Source of the DNA: Plasmopara viticola
Taxonomy: Eukaryota > Oomycota > Peronosporomycetes > Peronosporales > Peronosporaceae
Assembly (NCBI GenBank): GCA_001695595.3
Contig: MBPM02000137.1
Coordinates: 1 to 64,000 of the forward strand
Length of the DNA stretch: 64,000 bases
Reading direction: 5' to 3'
Below the pieces are notes generated by a model that had not been told where the DNA came from, did not search any database, and saw only the letters and a list, made by a program, of their open reading frames with translations. Every line of letters begins with the position of its first letter. Within the stretch, counting starts at the first letter, position 1. The translations under genes were made by a program, and so were the position numbers. Shown here one piece after another: positions 34,067-44,935 of this stretch.

Positions 34067-34339
34067 TTGTCAAATAACTGTTTTAGCCTTCACAGGCTTA
34101 TTAACAGATATACGCTGGCTGCTTTAAAATCGACCAGTAGGCTCTGGGAGGCTCATTTTGGTCATCGCAACCAAGTGTCGAAGGCCATGAGGACCAAAGA
34201 ACATTATGCCAATATCAACAAATGTGACTTTGCGGTACAAACACTTTCAGTCATCGGTTGCTTTACAATACTCATGAGTTTTGAGCGAACAAGTGAAAGC
34301 CGTGTCAGCTTGGCTTACACCACATTCTCAATAGGTTGA
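34067..34339 (+). mobile_element. Gypsy reverse transcriptase fragment
   Basis: The 90-codon frame contains EAHFGHRNQVSKAMRTKEHY followed by ANINKCDFAVQTLSVIGCF. This matches the RT segment after the catalytic YxDD (E-x-H-x-x-HV-x-x-VL-x-x-L-x-x-x-x-LYA-x-x-x-KC-x-F ... LG). No neighbouring coding parts are readable, so it is an isolated relic. Confidence 0.55.
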
Positions 34340-35169
34340 GGAAACGTAACTGACTGTTTACACGAGAACAGTGCTGGCTAGGCGGGTAGTGCATAGAATT
34401 GAGCTTTCAGCCGTTTCTGGTCCATTCAGACCGCAGAGATTTGAGGAAGGCAACAAATTCGTTTGCGTTTGTCCCAGACTAGCAATATGTTTGTGAAGTA
34501 TGAGTACTACAATCCACACAAGGTTGACTAAACTCAAGGGGCTTACCGAAGATTTTGAAGCAGGCAACAGTATACGTTGAACCACACCAGCTCGGATATA
34601 AGCTTTATTTACTGACCAGATGAATCAGATACGGGAGCCAATCTTAAGCCCATTGTACGATTCTTTAAAAAATAAGCATAAGCTGAGTATCTTACCCTCG
34701 ACATCAATCGCAGCTGCATTGCCAAGAGTGAGCAGAGAATTTGCACCACTACAGCACGAATGCGGCACATGCAGCCGGTGTCGTTGCTCCGACAGATGAA
34801 GATGTGAAGTATGATATACTTTTGATGGCACATGGTCCTTTACTTACGATTGTTTAGGCCGAGACAAAGCTTTTTCTAAACATAAAAGCCTCACATATAC
34901 AAGTTACTGACTAAGTATGTAAGGATCAGTTGGACCTGTTAGAGGGCCAAATTTTCTGCTCACACATCGGCCTTAAGATAGTCTGTTGGCTCAGGCATGT
35001 TGTAAGAGTTCCATAGGCAAGCTAAAGGCAATGGTGTAAATGTACCGCCGATGCAAGATGGTGCATCAAGTACCTAATTCAGCTAGCAAGTTTGGGGAGC
35101 AAGTAGCAAGGCTATTTATCAATTTATAACAGCCTACTTTGACAAAATAGAGTCCCACATGTTTGCTTA

Positions 35170-35610
35170 CCAAAGGAACACTTTGGTTCTAACCAGAGCA
35201 TGACGCATGGCAAGGAGCTCCTTGTCGTACGGCGGGTATTTCTTCTCGACAAGCTCTACACTTCGTAAAAGAAAGCTCGCGACACCCACATATTGATATC
35301 TGTATCGTCGTGCAATTCTCAATGGTCTTGCCTACGTAAATGGGATCGTAAGTAAACGTGCTTTTGTAAGTGTTTTGTAGCGTGGAACGCCGCCGATTTC
35401 GTCGCATCTCGTCCAACAAATTTCCTTGCGATAGATAGGTGTCACTACTATTCTTGGCTCCATCAACTCTCCAGGATTCACATATAATTGTCTGTGATCA
35501 TGGCTGCTTGTGTGGCCATCTTGATCTCCTGGGCCAAAATGAGAATATTTATGTTTTTTTTTCCCTCAAAGGTGTGAGCCTTAAGCTCCACTAGCTTGGA
35601 CTTCTTGTCC
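35170..35610 (-). mobile_element. Internally deleted Gypsy relic (gag plus RNase H)
   Basis: On the minus strand, 35610-35460 gives FEGKKNIN... and AQEIKMATQAAMITDNY (Gag N-terminus), and 35260-35170 gives KKYPPYDKELLAMRHALV, then KVFLW (RNase H start). Gag and RNase H lie in the same orientation and in element order but only about 200 bp apart, so protease and RT appear deleted. Nested insertion is an alternative. Confidence 0.5.
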
Positions 35611-36429
35611 TGTCAAAACTACCATATCTTGTGCTGCCCCTTGAGCTCCAATAATGATGCGCGATTTAGCTGCTTTGTAGAACGAACAGCTGTTTATGTA
35701 GCCTTCGGTTAATAAAAACTGCAACTATTTGGAGCAGCGCAAGCTGCATTTCTGACACATATAGATAGGCCTTACAGTTAACTTCGAGCGTTTAAAAGGG
35801 TTCAAAAAAAGAGACCCCATTCGAAGTGTGCAACAGAGTGCAATTGAAAAAACGGTTTACAATTTCGTATTGATGCTTCCCATCTTCCGTTCATTCTTAC
35901 TAAGCTACTAATTTTGCTATTGCAATAATGAATACGACTTAAGCTCATTTAAAAATCTTCTAGGAATCAGCCACTGCCCTCTTTTGTGGCTCCGTATATA
36001 CGACAACCCGGGTTCTAAAACATATATTAGCTTAATGTAACAGCCACTTATCTAGGGCTAATTGGAAAATTTTTAAGCAAAACTCTTTTGATGTACAATG
36101 TTTATAAATAGAATTCATTAAATCACTCTTTCCTAAAGAAAGTGGCAAAAATTTTCAAAGTTAAGACTTCGAGGAATAATCTACGACAACTTCTGCAGAT
36201 CACAAGAGCCACGTTGACCAAATGTAATACCCATCCAATATAAAAACGACTGGGATGACATGACAAGCCTGACGGCAAAGCGCAAGAATTAATAACGACA
36301 TACGGCCGGGTCCATAAGTGTTTTACGCTTTATCCGGGGCTAATCCTTGAATGAATCGAACTTGGTGTAAGATCTGCAACTCAGTTGCGAAGAAGAATAT
36401 TGAAGGTCAAGGCAGCAATGACGAAGCTT

Positions 36430-38750
36430 TGAGGGCGAGCGGGGCGAAGTCTTGAAGCAAATTGAAAAGTGGTATCTAGTGGAGAGCTCTTACGAGCTTT
36501 TGTCTTGTCCACCGCCTACCTGGTGGCTACCAGCCATCTATTGCAACTCTTCTACAGGCTATCATTCTTCTTCACCTCACCTGAATTTTCGAACATCCTG
36601 GAATATTTCTAAGTGATAAGGTTTCTTGACTCCCAATGATTCTCAGACACCTATTCCTTTCTCCTGGTCTAAAACTGAATAATCGCATTTTCTATAAATA
36701 GTACTAATGCATATGTATTTTGGAAATTATGTGATTTGATGGCGTAATAGCCGGTGACGACGGTCTCGTCAAATGACGTTTCTTTTAAGAGATGTTTTTG
36801 TGAAGGTAGAGCCAATCTCTAAATTCTCGATAGAGGTCGATGAGTCCGGAAATCTGCTTTAAATTCTCCACGGGTACCTAAGTGGCTCCCTTTTTGCTTT
36901 CACCAAGCCACCAGAATTTGTACTGTATGTCTTTCTTGTACTTACAGTTTTCAACTACGGCTCCAACGAGTTGTCCCTCGGAGCCGATGGCCAACACGAC
37001 CTTATTCACCTTTTGTCGACACTTCTGATCCTTGCGATGCAACTTCAACAGTGAAGTTCTGAACTCGGATGCAGCTTCAATCCCTATGATGATCCCAACT
37101 TATATGAATCAGGTGAAACTTCCTTTAAGATTGGGAACGAGTCAATATATCTTGGCGTGAGATTCCTCGACAGAGCTAAATCTTTGTGACGATTATCCAA
37201 ATCCTTGCCATCCAAAACCAACTTGGAAGTCTTGACAAGCCTACTCTTGTCATATAGTTCTTGATGCGCTCTCGCGTTTCGTTCAACCGATCATGTGCGA
37301 CATTGAGCAATTTTCTTGACGTAGTAGAAACTCTTGTGCTGATAATCCAACTTTTGGAATTCTGGATGTGATGCCACATCATCCGGTATATAAGGAACTT
37401 CACTTCGAACAGTGAAAGTCTAATTGTAGAGTGATCGCGTCAATTTAAGCTGTCTCAACCAAAGACAAAAAGGTATCCCGACCACTCTTAGCTGGGTTGA
37501 CAACACATTGGAGGTAATCTAAAAAAAGCAATTACTTCCTCCTGATTGTCCATCCGTTTGTAACCTATGAAGCCGAAGCCAAATTGTGTTGCAATCCCAC
37601 AGCAGACACGATTGCTTGCTATAACTTGGATGTGAACTTCGGACACACTGGTCGTCGCTTTGCTATAGTTCTTTTATATTTCTACGTGACCTTTGCAATT
37701 CCTGCAGTATCATTCGTTGTCTTCGTAGCAATAAACATGACCCGCCTTTTCAAGCGAGCAGCAATCTCCATGACGGCATTTAGATCTTCAGCAAAGTCAC
37801 GAAGAAATTCATTAAAATGTCGACCCATCTGGCTCTTGGAATATCCAAGGACCGAAGTAATTGTGGCGGTTTAGTCTGTCTATCCCCGTTGCGATGACGC
37901 ATTTCGCATGTGTTGACATAGCGCTGGATGTAGTTCAACATTTTTTGGCCAGTAGTACTTTTGACGCAATACCAGATACGTCTTGAAAAGTCAAGGTGGC
38001 CGGCATATAATATGACTCTCGAAGATGATGCTATTTTTTAGATCTTCGTCGTGTGGAATATACAGTCGTGGAGTCTCATCTCGCTACTTCTTTAAAACAA
38101 AAATATCCTGCAATGAATACATTTCCGTTTTTCGGATTCTTGATGATGTACTGATTCACGCATGCATTGTCTTTGCGGATTAAGCAACTGTAATTTTGTT
38201 CTTCTTGATTGTCGCCACTTTTCTCGCGGTTCTTAGCACTTTCAGAAGCTCATGCAAGTTTAACTTGAGCAGCTTTACTTTTCAAATTTCGGATCGCGTG
38301 ATAGTGTATCAGCCACGGTGTTAGTTTCACAGGAAATCCACTTGAACAAAGGCTGCGTAAGCTCATTGAACCATCCAGCTACTCCGCAATTCATAGTCTT
38401 CTACTTTAAAATCGTCTCAATAATTTTGTGATCCGTTTCGACCGTGTATGGTCGATCGAGAAGATACACACGACATACTTTTAGCGCCTGCATAACTGCG
38501 AGTAGCTCTTGCTCACGAACAAGGTCGTTCAACTCCGCTAGCTCCTCTTCACAGCAGTAAGAACAATTATATGCTCTTGCTCTCCCTCCTTTGAAACGAG
38601 ACTCTTCTTTTTGCGAAATTCGAGGCGTTTATTCGTATAACAAATGGCTATAATTAGCTTGAAATATTTAGAGCAAGTGGAAGCGTCGAGCGATGCTTAA
38701 ATTCGGTGAAGCAGCCTAGCTGATCGTCCGAGAGCTCGATCACTCTCGGC
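36430..38750 (-). mobile_element. Ty3/Gypsy retrotransposon copy 2, 5'-truncated, same family as copy 1
   Basis: This runs parallel to 14930-17280. Shared phrases include GGTCGATGAGTCCGGAAATC (15308 and 36837), CGATTGCTTGC in the integrase core, and CTGATCGTCCGAGAGCTCGA (near 17229 and 38721). It covers the end of the RT-RNase H region through integrase to the putative 3' LTR. Upstream gag, protease and most of RT are missing. It is more decayed than copy 1 and no long frame survives. Confidence 0.7.
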
Positions 38751-41700
38751 AATCCAAAAGCTAAGTAGCAAGATAATCGATAATGATTTGTACCAAGTGC
38801 TGCAGCGATTCTGAAGCGCAATATATGCGGTGCAAAAGCTGTGAAATGTCGTCGATTTGCTGGTTTTTTAAGAATTGCTTTTCGAGCATTCACTTGACGA
38901 GAAACATCTGAAGATCTGTGGAGACGCATGGATGTGCTGCGTCAATATAGAGTAAAGTTTTTAGGTCATATGTAAGCTAACTGAGATGCGCAGCTTCTCG
39001 AGTGGCCGGTCGATGAGATTGTACTGGTTTGCACACTTTACGTGAAGCACCACTGAAAGTGGTGTGTCTCCACGATGTTACATCGAAGCTCATGCCACGA
39101 GAGATGCTCGGGACATCTCGGACAAATGTACGACAAGATCCTATGTACCATCTCTTGAATACAGTCAAGCCGTCCAATCTTTTACTTGCATGCGATTGCG
39201 CGATATGGCATTATTTTGGAAGTCACGAGGGTCAATGATGTAAGAGACACGGTCGTGTGCCCTCCCCCTTCTAAAAGCAATGATGTAAGAGGTAAGAGAC
39301 GCTTCGCCTGGAAAACGAGGTCATGTAACTATGTCGAAAGGCTTCCAACACGCTTTTTACTCGACCGGTCTGGCTATCGAATGTAGGGTTTCACCCACTG
39401 CACCAAGAATTAGAGCTTAAGGCTTAACTGAGTGTCAAAGTAATCGAGAGATTGTGGTTTAAGATTCTTGACTTGGGTAGACAGTGACGACTAACGATAG
39501 TGTCAGCGAAATGAAGCGTGATATAAATTTTTTATTGCATAAGAGGTAAGTAGGAATCCACAACAATATAAAGATCAAAAGTTTGCCGTGAACTGGCTGT
39601 GAAGATAGACAGTCCTCCTAATGAAATAACCCTGCGCACGACAATTCTTTTGCCATGCCTTACGCTCTGGTCAACTTAAGAATGTACCTTTTCGGCGAGC
39701 AAACGTATGTCATCTACATCTATCGCACATCGCTATACATCTTGATAAGTTCGGTGCTCGATGTATCGTTAAACCAATCGACGTTTATGTGCTCGCGAGG
39801 GTGATCATTGAACATTGTGACGCACAGGTTTAAAGCCATGTCCTATACATCCATTAGGCCTAATGCTGTTGTAGGCTAAATCTTGCGCTAAAGGACAGGT
39901 GTACCGTTTTATCACTTCGACAATACGCGTCGGTCACCGATGATGCTTTCCGAGTCTATGTTCGTGTACGCTGCAGCCTGTACCTTGCTGATGCTACTGG
40001 CGCTAGTGACTTTAGGCAAAACTAATATTGACATTTGAGGTATCGTACTTCATTTCAACAACTGTAAACTGAAAGGATCTTTTAAAGAAGAAAGTGTACC
40101 ATCACAAATTCGTAAGTCATAAATTTGCCAAATTTTGTGCAAGGAGTTGGATTAATTGATGTCCCATAAACCGCACAATTATGGAAACTGCACGAAGCAT
40201 GCTGCATCAAACAGATCTAATCGGAATAGAAGCCCTTTGTTCAATAGTGTTCTTTATCAATACTTGATCGGCACATCAAATTGGTACGTCACGCTGTATA
40301 AGCCACGATACAAGCAAAGACATGATGAGGGCACTAGCCCAACTTTGTCGATTTAAAATACGCAATAGACTCCGATGCAATATTCTTAAATACTCAAAAG
40401 TGTCAAGGGATATTGCGCGTTTAACTTGGAGAACTTCACAAATTAAGCCACACGATCGTTGCGACTTGACTACCGTGGAGTAAATAGCATCTACATATCC
40501 TCCTCTCGCAAAGATGGCGATGGGATGTGTCTCAAGCAAATTGGAATCAGGGCCGGTCTGCCATCATGATTTTTAGATCAAGTCAGTCGAATGCCTGACC
40601 CCAGCTTTTAGAGCAAGTGAGTTTAGGACATTTCTCAAGAAATATGCAAATTTACCTCAGCATGAGTGTCAGTGCGCGGCACTCACTTGCATCGATGACC
40701 GAATGTCTCGCATCGGAAGCACCGGAGATGATTAAAGCAAGCCGACACATCTTCGCAAACTAGTCGCTCATCAATGACTTGCGCTGCTTGAGTGCGAAGA
40801 TCTCGGCGCACAGGCCTTACGTTCTTAAAATGGTTTTAAAGTAATGCAATCTGTTCGAAGTTGGCTAGCACATCCGTAAATACCTTGTCAAGAGTATTCT
40901 CTCTGTTTACACAAATCGACGAAGCCTTTTTGCTCTAAACCCTCGATAAGTCACAAAGCAATAGCTCATCAGTCTAATGGCAATCAATCAAGTGGTAACT
41001 TATCAGAAACAAATCTGAAAAGCTTTGTCGATTCCATCATCTAAGCGTCTTCCCCAAGGATTTAAAAGAGAAATTGCTGTTTTGCGTCAGCGATCTTGCG
41101 CTTTGAACCCTTTCAGATTGCCTGGTGCTACTGCTTTAGCAATGTGGATCTCTGCAGCATCGCGATGCGAAAGTCTTTAGAAGATGTCGCAAGGCAGAGG
41201 AGAGGTATTTCTGCAGATCACGAGAGGTGGGAAAAACCTTTGCGCTCCAGTCTCTCCACGAAAGGGTGCTGACTAATGTTTGGCTGCAAATAGAAAAGTG
41301 TCTCAGCTATCCAATAATCTCTTTAGATTTTTATATTTTGCTAATGGAATACATCTATAATGTATTATCCTGTTTATGTAACGAGGTGCACATTACAAAG
41401 ACATTTGGTGGGATGGCCAGTATTCTTTCTATGAAGCTCACCGTTTCTTTTTCAATAAATTGTATACTGTCTTGGTACCGATACATATGTCTCGTGTAAA
41501 TATAAAAAGGCCGTGAGATAGCATTAAAAGCCGAGTTGGACATTAAGGCGGCCCAAACGCAGAGCCACCAGCTGTGGAAAGCATAAAGCATGCACAGATA
41601 GAAATTAGAAAGGCAAGATTCATGAGGTGACTGTATTCTCATCAATCTCAGCTGTTCTGATGTAAAGGAGGAAGGCCTGGTCAGCGAAAAAAAATTCTCG

Positions 41701-43519
41701 ATGCTTCGTCTCCGCCACTTGCACTTAAAGCTTCTTCGGTTCATGCGCGTCAAGACTTGAGAGCCATAACTTCGTTTAATCCGATCAAAAATTTGCTGCG
41801 GAACAGAGGCGACATTTTGAAAAGGGTGTTATCTGTTTCGATTTCCGTTAAAAATTAAATAAGATCCGGTAAACCTTAAGAGCCCTATGCTAAATAAACG
41901 GATTGTATGTCTAAGCTTGGCTTGCATTGTTGCGACGATCGTAATCTACTTCATTAAGACATAGACAATTTAATCGACTCAAGAGTTTTAGGTGACTTTT
42001 TTAGACTTTTCACCATCGAAAATGCTTAGTTTTATCATGTTCATCAAAGTAATACGAATACTGCTCATCGAGCGACAAGAATGAGGATCACCGCCATCGT
42101 AATCAGAATCTGGGTGCATTTGTGTTTGTGGTCCCTCGACTTCGAGCATCAATCACTTCTTGATCTTAGGACTAAAGTTTGAGATGTAACTTTATCCCGC
42201 GTATGGCGCTGATTCGAACGCTAGGAGCTCTGGGTGGTTGGAGTTCAGGTGCCATCCGCTTGCTTGTGAAGTGGTGCGTAGATAACTTAACAATATTCGG
42301 AGGAGAAAGGCTTGCTGCATGACATGAATGGTAAGGCTGTCTTTCATTTCAAGCCCCACAGGAGAGGCTCTGCCTATTCACGTGGAATGGCATATTATTT
42401 TTTAGCAGCGCATATTGTGAGCATCTTACGCTCTTTACTAACTTAAGCGTGGTTGTCATAGGCCAAAATTATGCGGACAACGTTCTTTACACTCCCTAAT
42501 CAGCTATTTAAAGCTCGCTAGGAATAGCGATTGCTATCTTTTGTGTTGTTCGAATCAAGGCCGAGTCGTCTTAGGTGCCACTCGTATGGTGCACGTAGAT
42601 CGACATATATTCTACTATGCGAGAGCTATTTGCAACAGAGTCCATCGCCGAACGTTAATATGGACGACGTTGCGTCAATACACGATAAAGTTGCAACAAC
42701 TTCAATACAGAACGACTCTTTGAGACCGTTGTTTAGATACGTTGATATAAACGCAATTCATACAATAATCAGAGTCCACATGAAGATCATGGGGCTTAAA
42801 AGGTATTTAACTCGCTTTATTTACAATTTTCTGGCTTCACTGACTCAAAATGGACAGAACTCATTCCGTTCTATGGCGTTTTAAATATCGCAAGTGTCAA
42901 TGCCATTATAGGAGGCTGACAAGCTAATCACAACCTTGGTATAGTTAAGTGTAGTAAGTTCCTTGACGAGATTGGCTACTGATTTCTGTTCTATTAAGAA
43001 AACAGTTTTATTGAGGGGAGCGTTTTGTCTTTATGCGTGCTGGCAAGAGCTTTATGCCGCGCGACTCGACTTTAATATTTTGCGCATTGCTCGATACACA
43101 AAGTCCAAATTTTTCATCTCGTCGATGCTGACGAAGGTGCGCGCACCGACTCACAATTTAGCCGTCTCAATATCTTGCCTCGATCTGTACTTGACTTGTG
43201 TGCGCGTATGTTTATGCTAGCAGTGTACCGATAGCTTCATTCGATACGTTTGTAGTTGCTTAAAGAATTATTCACAAATTTGCGAAAGGAGGTATAGACG
43301 GGCTACACTATTGGTTTGAAGAGCCAAAAAGCTTGCAAATACAAAATGACTGCTTTGATATGATAGTTGCTAGGCCTACCCAACTACATGTAGCAGTAAT
43401 GTGCTGGTGATGTGGGCCTCTGTCCGATTAATCGAAAGAAGGACTTTAAGTGGTACTGGAGAAGGTTAGCATCTGGGTGATTTTAATTTCACCAAAAAAT
43501 GATCTTGCTTTGAGGGATA
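38751..43519. other. Gene-poor spacer
   Basis: No cellular gene is supported. A Gypsy RNase H fragment lies at 39590-39725. Small local duplications (AATGATGTAAGAG at 39233 and 39277) are present. Frames of up to 132 codons (41355-41753 minus, 42531-42884 plus) resemble nothing I know. Confidence 0.5.
39590..39725 (+). mobile_element. Gypsy RNase H fragment
   Basis: One frame reads NNPAHDNSFAMPYALVNLRM, then YLFGEQT, a decayed version of the Gypsy RNase H start (YP-x-HDKELLAM-x-YALV-x-x-R-x-YL-x-GEQ-x-F). The DNA just upstream (ATAAAGATCAAAAGT) resembles ACAAAGATCGAAAGT before the 20440 fragment, so the two may be of one lineage. Confidence 0.5.
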
Positions 43520-43790
43520 TGACAAATCCATTAAGCATCGCTTGCGCTTTTAAATATGTAATGGTAGCTCGGTGGGAACAATCTTGAGCGAATTAGCTCG
43601 TGCAGGCTAGAGCTAGCAAATGGAGCTATCCTGTTCTAACAAGAAACTATTTGCGATGGAATATGCTCTGGTGATATTCCGATTGCAGTTTTTAATATCT
43701 CAGACTTTCGAAGGTTACGCATACTGCTCGTCGTAGAGAATGATAGACAATAGTTGGTGGCATTACCACTCTGTGTGACCTACGTCTCGT
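43520..43790 (+). mobile_element. Gypsy RNase H fragment next to the SINE
   Basis: Across two frames the plus strand gives TNPLSIACAFKYVMVARWEQ, SKWSYPVLTR, then KKLFAMEYALVIFRLQFL and SQTFEGYAYC. This corresponds to the RT-RNase H junction of Gypsy Pol (KELLAM-x-YALV-x-FR-x-x-LLG ... F). It contains stops and is inactive. The SINE target site lies about 30 bp further right. Confidence 0.5.
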
Positions 43791-43818
43791 GATGTTCTGA
43801 GCATCTACAAGTAGCTAC

Positions 43819-44021
43819 TATAAATCTAAAAAGAGATGAGATGATGGAGTACGTTACCCCTAATTAGGGGCCGTGTAAGCCATGTCAAGCAAGTGCTATA
43901 GGGTTGTTCATTACACTTAACCCGAGTCTATCCGGCTCCGGGGATCGAACCCGGGACCTCCCGGTCCTGAAGTGAGTAGTAAACCACTGCACCACAGGAT
44001 CGGTTTATAAATCTAAAAAGA
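43819..44021 (-). mobile_element. tRNA-derived SINE with 16-bp target-site duplication
   Basis: The insert 43835-44005 is flanked by perfect 16-bp direct repeats TATAAATCTAAAAAGA at 43819-43834 and 44006-44021. On the minus strand its 5' part is tRNA-like: box A TGGTGCAGTGG (43984-43994) and box B GGTTCGATCC (43942-43951), with a good T-arm (CCGGG-loop-CCCGG) but a poor anticodon stem. The tRNA-unrelated part holds a 14-bp palindrome CCCCTAATTAGGGG (43857-43870) and ends in a TCC/TCATC-type tail. Pol III promoter boxes, a target-site duplication and small size (about 171 bp) define a SINE mobilised by a LINE. tRNA-derived SINEs are known in Phytophthora; whether this is a described family needs a search. 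Confidence 0.82.
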
Positions 44022-44722
44022 AAGTACGGTCTAAGGATCAGTGCTTAATATATACTTGTAGAAGTTGCTATATCAGTTTAATGGTAGGGTATATACTCAC
44101 AAAGGATTTAAAAATACTTAAAGTAACAACCAGTTCGCAAAAAAACAAGAGTCGTATTAAGTCTTAGTATGAAGACAACTTTTGATTAGACAGATAGCTA
44201 TTTGCGACATGTTGTGCCTTTAAGTATTGATTGAAGGTGATGAAATGTTAAGAAAACGCCTACGGTAGCCGAGCTGCACCTGTTAGCAATTGTAGCTAGC
44301 TTGCATCAAAGTCTTTTAAAACGGTCCTTTATGAGGACAGAGCAGGATGCTTGTTTGTCTCAAGGCATGCAAAACGGGTCGAGATAGCTGATAGTCCTGC
44401 TTGGCTCAAGGGGGTAATACGTTTGGGCTGACAAGGACCTCACGCAATTAGTAGGTATGAGGGCGCTCTTTTTAAAATTCGAGCAGAATCTGACGCAATC
44501 ATCGGCATCGATGATGCCGGCACCTATGGTAAATACTTTGCTTAAGCCGACGCCGCCCACGGTAAGCGTGAAAATCGTCGAAAGGAGCAAAGAAGATAAT
44601 CCTATTTCGATCTTTGATGCAGCGCCACGCAACTAACCACATATGCGCAATGTCAAAATTAAGGGACAGATAACGTGACTAGAGTGATAAAATACTGTGT
44701 CGAATGAAAATAAAGACCCCAG
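44022..44722. other. Spacer between the SINE and the Copia element
   Basis: No gene is supported. Its last five bases (CCCAG, 44718-44722) are the left target-site duplication of the Copia element. A 90-codon minus frame at 44360-44632 is not recognisable. Confidence 0.5.
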
Positions 44723-44928
44723 TGATAAGTAGACGGTAAATTGGAGAGTATGTATTTCCACTGTTATCTCCCATGCGGTATTCATAGCGTTCGAGAAGCT
44801 TCGCCTATCAGTTCTAGAAAATTCAAACTCCATCATGTCTCATCAGATGTCCTGTCACTTGGTGGTCCTCAACGCATCATGGGTTGACGACCACCGAGTG
44901 AGGACCAACGACTGTGGTCCTCCCAACA
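44723..44928 (-). repeat. 3' LTR of Copia element 1
   Basis: The repeat is 206 bp, read on the plus strand as TGATAAGTAGACGG...CCCAACA. It contains an inverted repeat, CACTTGGTGGTC paired with GACCACCGAGTG, about 20 bases apart, which could form a strong hairpin and is partly kept in the other LTR. Confidence 0.92.
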
Positions 44929-44935
44929 CTCCCAC

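Noticed and set aside
43931..44002. Functional tRNA gene on the minus strand
   Set aside because: The A and B boxes and T-arm are good, but the anticodon stem pairs poorly, the acceptor stem has a mismatch, and the region lies inside a 16-bp target-site duplication, so it is the head of a SINE.
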